DNA of 64,000 nt from NCBI GenBank assembly GCA_026002875.1, contig BPGE01000001.1, positions 3,410,001 through 3,474,000 on the forward strand, read 5' to 3'. Position 1 is the stretch's first letter; each line of letters begins with the position of its first letter. Source of the DNA: Bryobacteraceae bacterium (GTDB taxonomy: Bacteria > Acidobacteriota > Terriglobia > Bryobacterales > Bryobacteraceae). Below are positions 55,451-64,000 of this stretch, one piece after another. The notes under the pieces are model-generated. The model was not told where the DNA came from and ran no database searches. It saw nothing but the letters and a program-made list of their open reading frames with translations. A program made the position numbers and the translations under genes.

Positions 55451-58400
55451 ATCTGCGCCGGCGGCGATCTTTTCGAGAGCCGCGCGCAGTTCCTCGAGGT
55501 GGAGCGGCTTGCCGAGGAAGCCGTCCATGCCTGCGGCCTCCGCTGCGGCGCGGTCGGCTTCATAGACATTGGCGGACAGGGCGAGGATCGGCGTCCGGAG
55601 GCCGGCCTCGCGCAGCCGCCGGGCCGCCTCCAGCCCGTCGAGCTTCGGCAGGCGGATATCCATCAGAATGACGTCGAACGCGTCCTGCAGCGCACGCTCG
55701 ACCGCCTGCAGGCCGTCGCCGGCCAGTTCCGCCTCATGGCCCAGCACGGCGAGCATGCGCGCCATCATCGTCTGGTTGAGGGCATTGTCCTCGACGACCA
55801 GCACGCGCAACGGCCGGCCGTCGGCCTGCTTCTGTCCTTCACCGGAAGCCGCATCGGCGCGGATCCGGGCGGCATCCGACCGAGGCAACGGCAGTGCGAC
55901 CCGGAACACCGATCCCTCGCCAGGCTGGCTTTCCGCGCGGATGCTCCCGCCCATGGCCTCGGCCAGCGCTTTCGTGATGGACAGACCCAGTCCGGTGCCT
56001 GTATCGGGCCTCTGGTGCCCATGCTCATCCTGCACAAAGGGCTGGAAGATCGACTCCAGCCGCTGCGGCTCGATGCCGCGTCCGGTGTCCCGCACGGCCA
56101 GCTCGAAGCCCTGCCCGGCGCCGCCGGGAACCAAGACCGCAATCTCGACGAAGCCCGAATCGGTGAACTTGACGGCGTTGGAGACGAGATTCAGCAGGAT
56201 CTGCTCCACGCGGTGCTGGTCTCCGAGAAAGACCAGAGGCCCCGGCGGCAGCAGGGTCCTCAACTCGAGCCCTTTGCCCTCCGCCATCGGCCGCATCAGG
56301 GACGCCGCTGTTTCCACGACGCGGGCCAGATCGAAGGGGCGGCTCGCCAGCACGAGCTTGCCGGCCTCGACTTTTGACAGGTCGAGAATGTCGTTCAGCA
56401 GGTTCAGCAGCACGCCGGCGCTCTGCTGCAGGGTGCGCACGAGCTGCTCCTGTTCCGGCCGAAGCCCGCTGCGCAGCAGCAGATCGGCCGTGCCGATCAC
56501 GCCGTGCATGGGCGTGCGGATCTCGTGGCTCATGCGGGCGAGGAAGTCGCTTTTGAAGCGGCTGGCCTGTTCGGCGCGGGCCAGCGCTTCCGCCGTTCTC
56601 TCTTTTTCGGCCCGCAGCTGGCGCGTCCGTTGGCGCACCGCTTCCTCGAGCCATTTCTGCCGCTCCCGGAGGGCACGGATGCGCCACCGCCACGCCATCC
56701 GCGCCGCAGCCGCCATCGCCGCCAGCCCCATGCCGCGGAACCACCAGGTCATCCAGAACGGCGGATGCACCACGAGCGGCAGCTGCAGCGTGGCGAACGA
56801 GAGGTCGTCCCGCGGAGACGAGGCGCGGATCTCCAGCGTATAGCTGCCCGGCGGCAGTTCGCTGTAGCGCGCTTCGCGGGTTTCCGCTTCGATCCAGTTT
56901 TCGTGATTTCCCAGCAGCCGGTACTCGAACCGGATTCCGTGGCGGTGGCGGAAGGTCAGGGCTGCGAAGCCCGCCGCAAAAGAGCGGTCTTCGCCGTCGA
57001 TGACAAGCGGCACTTCCTCGCCGTGGCTGAAGCGGCGGCCACCGAGCCGCACGCGCGTCAGCCGGAGGGGGATATGCCGCCGCAGCGGCTCGGCCCCCGC
57101 GACAGGCCGGGTGACGCGCGTCACGCCGCGCGAAGTGCCGATCCAGACGGATCCGTCCGGGGCTGAATAGAAGGCATCCACCGAGCAGGAATGCGCGGCC
57201 AGGCCGTCTTCTTTCGAGAAACGGCGCCAGCGTCCGGCGTCCCAGATGTCCAGCCCGTTGTCGCCTCCGACCCAGACCCTGCCCGCCGCGTCCGACCGCA
57301 ACAGGAGGGTCGTGGGCGAGGAGAGGCGCTCGAAGACATGTTCCGCGCCCCGCACCGCGCCTTGATCGTCCAGCAGGAGCCGGGTGACGCCCAGGGGGTT
57401 GCGGTAAGCCACCCAGACCGCGCCCGTGTTGTCCTCCGCGACATGGGTCAGCGCCGCCTCGCGGAGGCCGTCGCGTCTTCCGTAGCGCCGCCACTCTCCC
57501 GCCCGCCAGCGCAGCAGTCCCTCGCTCGACGTGATCCAGATGACGCCGCCGCGACCTTGCGCCATCCGGAAAAAAACCTCCTTGGCAGTTCCCCCCGGCG
57601 GCTGCAGCCGCTCGAATTCCACGGCGGCGCGGTCCGTCGGTCCCCTGGTCCGGTACAGTCCTTCGAGGCTCGCCACCCACAGGCGGCCCTCGCTGTCGGC
57701 GAGGAGCCCGTTCACCCGGTCGGGCAATCCGCTGCCGGAGAATCGCCGTCCTCTCGTGCCGGAGGCATCCAGGCGGCTGACGCCTCCGGGGAAGCAGCCC
57801 GCCCACACCGAGCCGTCTTTTCCCAGAGCCAGGCTCCGCACCTTCGAGCCGCACAGCCCCTCCATCCGCGCCAGCGGCGTCCACCGCGCCGCTTCCGGCT
57901 CTTTCACGGCGAGCCCGTTGTCCGTGCCGGCCCACACCCGTCCCCTCCCGTCCACCAGAACCGCGCTCACGGTGCTGCTGCCCAGCCCGTCCTGCACCAT
58001 CCAGGTCTCCGTCACCCCGTAGCCCGCCACGCGCACGAGCCCGAGGCCCCACAAGCCCAGCCACAACGACCCTTCTCGATCATGGAGCGCGACAGAAACC
58101 GACTGCCCGGGCAACCCCTGCGCCACCCCGTAACAGCGCCAGCCGGCGCCGTCCCGCACGAACAGTCCGTTGTCAGTCGGCACGATGAGCAGCCCGGCGC
58201 GATCCAGGGCCAGAGACCCGAAAAAGCCGGAAGCGGGGAGCTGTCCCGTCCGATTTTCGAACCGCTCCGCTCCGCGCGGCAGCTCAATCAGGAACTCCGC
58301 CCCGCGCACCCACAGCCCGCCGGCCCTGTCCACGGCGAAGTCGTCCCAGCGGCTGGCCGGAACCCCGCGGGCCTCGCCCCAGACCTCGAGCGACCCGCGG

Positions 58401-59011
58401 TCCAGGCGCCACAGCCTCTTGCCGGAGCTGAGCCACAGGGCGCCGTCCGGCTCCTCGTACAGAGCGTCAATCGCGGCCGCGCCCAGCGGCTCGGGCAGCT
58501 TCATCCGGCGGAACCGCCACTGCCCGTTCTCTTCCCGCCCCACGAACAGCCCTTCCGCCGTCGCCGCGTAGATGGCGCCGGTGCGCGCCGCCGCCAGCGT
58601 CCGCCGCCCGAAGATCACGACCGGCTGGTCGAAAACCGCGCTGCGGAACCGGCCGTTCTCTTTCCACGCCACTCCGTTGCGGGTGGCCACCCACAGCCGG
58701 CCGGCCGCGTCCTCCAGCAGGCTCTGCACCGTGGCGTTCGGCAGACCCTGCGATTCATCGAAGCGGATGAACCGCTCGCCGTCTCCGCGGTACAGGCCGC
58801 TCATCGTCCCCACCCAGAGATAGCCGTTGCGGTCCTCGAGGACGCAGTTGATGGCGCTGTTGCCCACGCCCTGGGTGAAGCCGAACTCCTCGTAGACCAG
58901 CTGCTGCGCGAAGCCGGCCAGAGCGGGGAGAAGCAATGCGGCGACGGTCCGCGCGACGCGGATCAGGCGGGAAGGGGCGGTCCGGGATTCCGGGGAGGCG
59001 CGGAGAAACAT
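55427..59011 (-). CDS. Propeller-type hybrid sensor histidine kinase
   Basis: A 1194-residue one-protein two-component system. A signal/anchor (VARTVAALLLPALAGFAQ) leads to about 14 Reg_prop propeller repeats (about 40-640; typical unit LEDRNGYLWVGTMSGLYR), a Y_Y_Y domain (about 655-745, FEYRLLGNHENW), one helix (about 752-772), HisKA (FLARMSHEIRTPMHGVIG, His829), HATPase_c (NLVSNAVKFTDSG, GTGLGLSITKALAEAMGG) and a C-terminal receiver (Asp1118 in VILMDIRLPKLDG). Bacteroidetes relatives usually end in an AraC domain and sense glycans; this one stops at the receiver. A GTG at 59035 is an alternative start. Confidence 0.88.
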   Translation of the reverse strand: MFLRASPESRTAPSRLIRVARTVAALLLPALAGFAQQLVYEEFGFTQGVGNSAINCVLEDRNGYLWVGTMSGLYRGDGERFIRFDESQGLPNATVQSLLEDAAGRLWVATRNGVAWKENGRFRSAVFDQPVVIFGRRTLAAARTGAIYAATAEGLFVGREENGQWRFRRMKLPEPLGAAAIDALYEEPDGALWLSSGKRLWRLDRGSLEVWGEARGVPASRWDDFAVDRAGGLWVRGAEFLIELPRGAERFENRTGQLPASGFFGSLALDRAGLLIVPTDNGLFVRDGAGWRCYGVAQGLPGQSVSVALHDREGSLWLGLWGLGLVRVAGYGVTETWMVQDGLGSSTVSAVLVDGRGRVWAGTDNGLAVKEPEAARWTPLARMEGLCGSKVRSLALGKDGSVWAGCFPGGVSRLDASGTRGRRFSGSGLPDRVNGLLADSEGRLWVASLEGLYRTRGPTDRAAVEFERLQPPGGTAKEVFFRMAQGRGGVIWITSSEGLLRWRAGEWRRYGRRDGLREAALTHVAEDNTGAVWVAYRNPLGVTRLLLDDQGAVRGAEHVFERLSSPTTLLLRSDAAGRVWVGGDNGLDIWDAGRWRRFSKEDGLAAHSCSVDAFYSAPDGSVWIGTSRGVTRVTRPVAGAEPLRRHIPLRLTRVRLGGRRFSHGEEVPLVIDGEDRSFAAGFAALTFRHRHGIRFEYRLLGNHENWIEAETREARYSELPPGSYTLEIRASSPRDDLSFATLQLPLVVHPPFWMTWWFRGMGLAAMAAAARMAWRWRIRALRERQKWLEEAVRQRTRQLRAEKERTAEALARAEQASRFKSDFLARMSHEIRTPMHGVIGTADLLLRSGLRPEQEQLVRTLQQSAGVLLNLLNDILDLSKVEAGKLVLASRPFDLARVVETAASLMRPMAEGKGLELRTLLPPGPLVFLGDQHRVEQILLNLVSNAVKFTDSGFVEIAVLVPGGAGQGFELAVRDTGRGIEPQRLESIFQPFVQDEHGHQRPDTGTGLGLSITKALAEAMGGSIRAESQPGEGSVFRVALPLPRSDAARIRADAASGEGQKQADGRPLRVLVVEDNALNQTMMARMLAVLGHEAELAGDGLQAVERALQDAFDVILMDIRLPKLDGLEAARRLREAGLRTPILALSANVYEADRAAAEAAGMDGFLGKPLHLEELRAALEKIAAGADSGAGGRG

Positions 59012-59176
59012 TTCGACTCTGGTCTCTGCGCGCACGACGGCGCTCGGGATCCGGCGCGACCGGCGTCGCCTCCGGAAGTCCTATCCATCTTATCGGCCCG
59101 CCGCGGCTCCTTCTCCAGCCGGAGCTCCGCTTCCATGCGGCGGGCGCAGTCCCTAAGATCGGAATTCAGGCCTTTT

Positions 59177-60373
59177 TCAGGCGTAGCTGGCCACGGCGCC
59201 GCGGTTGCGTTCGGCCCGTTCCTGCTCGGCTTTCTGCGTGTAACCGCTCTGCCGGAACGCATCCAGCGGATCCGCGGGCAAACCCTTCGATTTCCTCCAC
59301 TCGGCGATCACCGGGCGCACGTCGGCGAAGAACGCCTCGCGGAGGCATTCCTCGGCGTCGACCAGGTTGCACTTCATCTGTTCGTCGCGCAGCCGGGCGT
59401 GGTCGACGATGGCCGCCTTGACGTACAGCTCCTGCGCGTTGTTCGCCGTCTGGATGGTCTCTTCAATCTTGTTTTTCAGGTTGTGCGACTGATCCACCAT
59501 GTAAGCGATGTCGGCGCGCCGGCCGGTCTCCCACTCGAAGTAGCAGATCTCGTGGAAGATGCGGAACACCTGATAAGGATCAATGCAGCCGAGCGTCAGA
59601 TCGTCGTCGGCGTAGCGGCGGTCGTTGAAGTGGAACCCGCCCAGCATGTCCTCGGCGAGCAGCCAGGCGACGATCTGCTCGATATTCTGCGCCTGGTAGT
59701 GGTGGCCGGTGTCCACCAGCACTTTCGCCCTCGGCCCGGCGTGCTTTGCGTAAATGTACGCCATGCCCCAGTCGGCGATGTCGGTGGCATAGAAGGCCGG
59801 CTCGAACGGCTTGTACTCGACCAGCATCCGCTGGTCCCCGCTGAGAGCCGCATGGACCGTCTTCAGCCCGTCGACAAACCACTGCCGCCGCGCGCGGATC
59901 GAACCCGAGCCCGGATACGAGATCCCGTCGGCGAACCACAGCGACAGATCGCGCGATCCCGTGGCCTTCTGGATCTCGATCGAGTCCAGAACATGCTGCA
60001 ATGCCGTCCTGCGCACCTCCGGATCCGGGTTGCCGAACGAGCCGTGCTTGTAGCACTGGTCCTGGAACACGTTCGGATTGATGGCGCCGATGCGGACGCC
60101 CTCTTTGCGGGCGGTTTCCATCACCGCGGGCACGTCCTTCACGCCGCCGGGGAAATCCCACAACACATGCACGGCCACCGACGGGCAGCAGCCGGTGAAA
60201 CGGTGGACGGCCGCGGCGTCGGCGATCTTCTCAGCTGTCGTCGTGGCCGCGCTCAGCTGGATGAATTTGCCGAAGCGCGTGCCCGTGTTGGCGAAGCCCC
60301 ACGAGGGCAGTTCAATGGCGAAGGAATCGAGGGCGCGGATGGCGGCGTCGGTCTGGGCGGAATTCAGGGGCAT
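59177..60373 (-). CDS. rhaI: L-rhamnose isomerase, RhaI type
   Basis: A 398-residue sugar isomerase resembling the broad-specificity L-rhamnose isomerase of Pseudomonas stutzeri rather than E. coli RhaA. Metal-binding and catalytic residues appear in VAVHVLWDFPGG, MLVEYKPFEPAFY, VLVDTGHHYQAQN, GGFHFNDRRYADDD and the IGAINPNVFQD loop. It converts L-rhamnose to L-rhamnulose; downstream RhaB and RhaD genes are not here. Its product pathway would give L-lactaldehyde. It lies 78 bp after a PaaI-like gene on the same strand. Confidence 0.86.
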   Translation of the reverse strand: MPLNSAQTDAAIRALDSFAIELPSWGFANTGTRFGKFIQLSAATTTAEKIADAAAVHRFTGCCPSVAVHVLWDFPGGVKDVPAVMETARKEGVRIGAINPNVFQDQCYKHGSFGNPDPEVRRTALQHVLDSIEIQKATGSRDLSLWFADGISYPGSGSIRARRQWFVDGLKTVHAALSGDQRMLVEYKPFEPAFYATDIADWGMAYIYAKHAGPRAKVLVDTGHHYQAQNIEQIVAWLLAEDMLGGFHFNDRRYADDDLTLGCIDPYQVFRIFHEICYFEWETGRRADIAYMVDQSHNLKNKIEETIQTANNAQELYVKAAIVDHARLRDEQMKCNLVDAEECLREAFFADVRPVIAEWRKSKGLPADPLDAFRQSGYTQKAEQERAERNRGAVASYA

Positions 60374-60451
60374 TTCGACAAAGCTCCGGGCGCATTATAT
60401 CGCAGGGGAAAAGGGCAGGGCTGTGTCAGCGGCCTGCTTGGCTGGCGCGGC

Positions 60452-60910
60452 TCACGCACTCCCGGCGCCTGTACCGGCGGCGCCGGGCAAGGCATCGACG
60501 CAGAGGAAACGCCCCCAGCCGTGGGCGAACTCGGCGCCGTCCGGCCCCGTGACGCTGGCCTCGGCCTCCACCAGCCTTCTCGAGCGCTGCACCACCCAGC
60601 CCTTCACGGCCAGGGCAAGCCCTGAGGGCGCGGGCTCGCGGAAGCGCACGCGCAACTCGGCCGTCATCGCCTTCAGTCCCGCCGCCAGCACGGCGTGCGC
60701 CATCGCTTCATCGAGCACCGTGCTGAGCAGCCCGCCATGCACCACGCCGGGCCAGCCCTCATGGGACGGGGCGGGCGTCCATTCCGCCAGCGCCTCGCCG
60801 TCGGGGCGGTGGCTGAACGCCAGCTTCAGCCCGATCTCATTGTCCCTGCCGCAGGCGAAGCAGCGCTTCGGCAGCGGCTCTACCGCGGGCCGTTCCGGTT
60901 GCAGGCTCAT
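60452..60910 (-). CDS. PaaI-like hotdog-fold thioesterase
   Basis: A 152-residue hotdog protein. Signature segments are CFACGRDNEIGLKLAF with a Cys-x-x-Cys pair, VVHGGLLSTVLDEAMAHAV (hotdog helix with the histidine and aspartate/glutamate active-site region) and TAELRVRFREP. Members hydrolyse acyl-CoA thioesters. ATG 60910 is used; a GTG at 60931 adds seven residues. It begins about 21 bp after the flavoprotein gene and is likely co-transcribed. Substrate unknown. Confidence 0.82.
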   Translation of the reverse strand: MSLQPERPAVEPLPKRCFACGRDNEIGLKLAFSHRPDGEALAEWTPAPSHEGWPGVVHGGLLSTVLDEAMAHAVLAAGLKAMTAELRVRFREPAPSGLALAVKGWVVQRSRRLVEAEASVTGPDGAEFAHGWGRFLCVDALPGAAGTGAGSA

Positions 60911-60931
60911 GTCCGTGCCGATGAGTGTCAC

Positions 60932-62605
60932 TCACCGCGGCGCGCCGTGCGGAGCGCACTGCGGCTCCATCACCTTGTACGTGCGGTAGCCGCCGGAGAG
61001 CAGCTTTGCCTGGAAGCCGTGCTGCCGGAGCACGCGGCAGGCGTAATACGCGCGCTGGCCGACGGCGCAGGTGACCTGGATCTCGCGGTCCCGGGGCAGC
61101 TCCTCCAGCCGCGCGCGCAGCTGGCCGAGCGGAATGTTCACCGCCCCTGGAATTGCGCCCGCGTGGTGCTCGCCCGGTTCGCGCACGTCGAGAATCATCG
61201 CGCCGCCGGCGCCCAGCGTCCCCCACGGGGCGATCTCGATGTCGCCGCGCATCGAGTTGGCGGCGATCATGCCCGCCATGTTGACCGGATCTTTCGCCGA
61301 GCCGTACTGCGGCGCGTAGCAGAGCTCGGCCTCTTCGAGGTCGAACACCGTGGCGCCCTTCTGGATGGCCATGGCGATGACGTCGATCCGGCGGGCCACG
61401 TCCTCTTCGCCCACGGCCTGCGCTCCCAGCACGAGCCCGTCGGAGCGGCGGTACAGAAGCTTCATGTGGATCGGCTTGGCGCCGGGATAGTAGGCCGCAT
61501 GATGGTTGGGGTGCAGATACACGGCCTCGTAGTCCGTCACGCCGGCGCGCCGCAGCGACTTTTCGCTCTCGCCGGTGATCGCCGCCGTCAGTCCGAACAG
61601 GCCCACGATGGCCGTGCCCTGCACGCCGCGGAAGCGGGCCTCGCGGCCGCAGATCGACGCCGCGGCCACGCGCGCCTGCCGCTGCGCCGGACCGGCCAGC
61701 GGGCACAGATGCCACTCGCCGGTGATCGCGTTCTTCACCTCGACGGCGTCGCCCACGGCCCAGATGTGCGGATCGGACGTCCGCATCTGCTCGTCCACGC
61801 GGATGCCGCCGCGGGCGCCGGTCTCGAGCCCCGCCTCGCGCGCCAGTTTCGTTTCCGGGCGCACGCCGATCGAGAGGATCACAAGGTCCGCCCCGAAACG
61901 CAGCCCGCTCTGCGTCTTCACCAGCAGCCCGCCGTGCGAGTCCTTTTCGAACCCGGCCACAGGATCGCCCAGCCGCACGTTGGCGATGTGCGCGCTCAGG
62001 CGCTGCCGGACGTACTCGGCCATTTCGGGGTCGAGCGGCGGCAAGACCTGGTCCGCGGCTTCGATGAGCGTCACCTCCAGCCCGCGGCGGGCGAGATTCT
62101 CGACCATCTCCAGGCCGATGAATCCGCCGCCGATGACCACGGCGCGCTTCGCCTGATGCCGGCTGATCCAATCCCGGATCTGTTCGCTGTCGGGCACGGT
62201 GCGGACGGTGAAGATGCCGGGCAGGCCGATGCCTTCCAGCGGCGGCGTGACCGGAGACGCTCCGGGAGAAAGCACCAACGCGTCGTAGGGCTCGCGGTAT
62301 TCTTCGCCGCCGACCAGATCGCGGATGACGAGTTCGCGCTTCTCCCGGTCAATGCGGACGGCCTCGTGCTGCGTGCGCACCTCGATGCGGAAACGCTGGC
62401 GGAACAGCTCCGGCGAGGCCTGCAGGAGCTTCCCTTCCTCGCGGATCACGTCTCCGACGTAGTACGGCAGGCCGCAGTTGGCAAACGACACGTACGGTCC
62501 GCGCTCGAGCACGATGATCGCGGCCTGCTCGTCCAGCCGCCGCAGCCGCGCGGCGCAGGTGGCGCCGCCGGCCACACCGCCCACGATCAGAATCTTCTTG
62601 GCCAT
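60932..62605 (-). CDS. CoA-disulfide reductase-like flavoprotein with C-terminal rhodanese domain
   Basis: A 557-residue FAD/NAD(P)H enzyme. FAD site: KILIVGGVAGGATCAARLRR; redox-active cysteine in YVSFANCGLPYYVGDV, as in CoA-disulfide reductases and NADH oxidases; NAD site: AVVIGGGFIGLEMVENLARR; IWAVGDAVEVKN. The rhodanese domain (about 460-557) keeps an active-site cysteine in IQVTCAVGQRAYYACRVL. Such fusions reduce CoA disulfides or handle persulfides and polysulfide. It is followed by a hotdog thioesterase gene. Confidence 0.87.
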   Translation of the reverse strand: MAKKILIVGGVAGGATCAARLRRLDEQAAIIVLERGPYVSFANCGLPYYVGDVIREEGKLLQASPELFRQRFRIEVRTQHEAVRIDREKRELVIRDLVGGEEYREPYDALVLSPGASPVTPPLEGIGLPGIFTVRTVPDSEQIRDWISRHQAKRAVVIGGGFIGLEMVENLARRGLEVTLIEAADQVLPPLDPEMAEYVRQRLSAHIANVRLGDPVAGFEKDSHGGLLVKTQSGLRFGADLVILSIGVRPETKLAREAGLETGARGGIRVDEQMRTSDPHIWAVGDAVEVKNAITGEWHLCPLAGPAQRQARVAAASICGREARFRGVQGTAIVGLFGLTAAITGESEKSLRRAGVTDYEAVYLHPNHHAAYYPGAKPIHMKLLYRRSDGLVLGAQAVGEEDVARRIDVIAMAIQKGATVFDLEEAELCYAPQYGSAKDPVNMAGMIAANSMRGDIEIAPWGTLGAGGAMILDVREPGEHHAGAIPGAVNIPLGQLRARLEELPRDREIQVTCAVGQRAYYACRVLRQHGFQAKLLSGGYRTYKVMEPQCAPHGAPR

Positions 62606-62641
62606 GTTCCTCTCTGGATTGTCGCAGTCTCAGGCAGGACG

Positions 62642-62705
62642 CCGCGGCCCGAAGGTGGTTCCGGCCCTTGGCCGGCGTGGAATGCCGGACCGCGGCTCTT
62701 TTTTA
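62642..62705 (-). other. Branched hairpin region before the flavoprotein gene
   Basis: On the minus strand, GCCGCGG and CCGCGGC pair as an outer stem, enclosing a hairpin CCGGC-ATTCCAC-GCCGG and an overlapping alternative CCGGC-CAAGG-GCCGG. An A run precedes the outer stem, so on the plus strand the same sequence looks like a Rho-independent terminator, although no plus-strand gene ends there. It may be a structured leader, an atp operon end, or the terminator of an unseen RNA. Confidence 0.35.
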
Positions 62706-62762
62706 AAGATGCTGCCTCCCCGCGCGGGGTGACGGGGCAGGACGGGAGCCGCCTCTCCGAGT

Positions 62763-63170
62763 CTATTTGTGCGAGGCGGCCTCGAGGCGGGCGCGGGCGC
62801 GGGCGGCGGCGTTGAGAGCGCGGGCGATGTCGACGCCGGGCGCCGGATTCAGGATGCGCTCTTCGGCGCGCTTCAGCGCCGCCTGGGCGCGCGCCAGGTC
62901 GATTTCATCGGCGCTTTCGGCGCGGTTGGCGAGGACGCGGATGCGGTCCGGCCCTGCTTCGACGTAGCCGCCGATGACCGACATCCACTTCTTCTGCCCG
63001 TTATCGAGCTCGTAGACGAGCACGCCCGTGCCGAGTTCGGCCAGCAGCGGAGCGTGCTCGGGGAGGATGCCGAGATAGCCGTTGGCCGCCGGCACCTGGG
63101 CCTGGCGGACGTTCTCCCGGAGCAGCATCCGCTCCGGGGTCGCCACTTCCAGCCGCAGCAGTCCAGCCAT
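62763..63170 (-). CDS. atpC: ATP synthase F1 epsilon subunit
   Basis: A 135-residue epsilon subunit of the F1 central stalk. The N-terminal beta-sandwich is clear (LLRLEVATPERMLLRENVRQ, GYLGILPEHAPLLAELGTG, MSVIGGYVEAGPDRIRVLAN) and a helical tail (RAQAALKRAEERI) follows. It starts 3 bp after atpD on the same strand and is the last atp gene. Normal length. Confidence 0.94.
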   Translation of the reverse strand: MAGLLRLEVATPERMLLRENVRQAQVPAANGYLGILPEHAPLLAELGTGVLVYELDNGQKKWMSVIGGYVEAGPDRIRVLANRAESADEIDLARAQAALKRAEERILNPAPGVDIARALNAAARARARLEAASHK

Positions 63171-63173
63171 GGC

Positions 63174-64000
<827 letters not shown>

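Overview
The window is about 64 kb of GC-rich bacterial chromosome. The gene content points to an acidobacterium of the Bryobacterales/Solibacter type: DUF1080 and DUF5060 sugar-degradation proteins, a GH43 enzyme, Tat-type sugar epimerases, a RhaI-type L-rhamnose isomerase, a PEP-CTERM surface protein, MacB-like efflux permeases and a propeller-type hybrid kinase. This placement is an inference from families; there is no rRNA or other marker gene to confirm it. No rRNA, convincing complete tRNA or CRISPR array was seen.

Layout. 1-1.1 kb: 5' part of a class II ribonucleotide reductase gene with a promoter carrying two NrdR-like boxes. 1.2-8.6 kb: homoserine kinase coupled to a Gfo/Idh oxidoreductase, a PHP-domain protein, carbohydrate-related secreted proteins and a TetR regulator. 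8.6-14.2 kb: a minus-strand run of hybrid sensor kinase, PduS, PduT and DUF1080 genes; PduS/PduT are the electron-transfer module of a bacterial microcompartment, here without the rest of a compartment locus. 14.3-17.2 kb: bacterioferritin, glutamyl-Q tRNA(Asp) synthetase, a DUF1326-like protein, an epimerase. 17.17-18.10 kb: a REP-associated tyrosine transposase (RAYT) element bounded by a perfect 30-bp inverted repeat and wedged between the stop codons of two convergent genes. 18.1-23.2 kb: a truncated Hsp70 and a phosphate uptake operon (DUF47, Pit, PhoR-like kinase). 23.3-31.6 kb: RNA modification (ttcA, rsmB), rpe, bamD, response regulators, yajQ, purB and a WalJ-like hydrolase. 31.7-32.4 kb: a PEP-CTERM protein with its own strong promoter.

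32.4-38.1 kb is a cbb3-type oxidase operon (ccoS-N-O-P-I plus a Met-rich membrane protein) whose third subunit has a single heme. mutL follows at 38.2-40.1 kb. 40.2-48.5 kb is an efflux operon of three consecutive HlyD-like adaptors, a MacB-type permease and a TolC protein, with no ATPase; two of the adaptors carry long low-complexity insertions. 48.8-55.5 kb: a Tat-exported aldo/keto reductase, a GH43 enzyme, a GT-C-like membrane protein and a class III aminotransferase. 55.4-62.6 kb: a propeller hybrid kinase, L-rhamnose isomerase, a PaaI-like thioesterase and a CoA-disulfide reductase-like flavoprotein with a rhodanese domain. 62.7-64 kb: atpC and the 3' part of atpD.

Genes are tightly packed. 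Translational coupling by 4-nt overlaps is common, and nearly all convergent neighbours overlap or nearly touch at their stop codons; the one separated pair is separated by the RAYT element.
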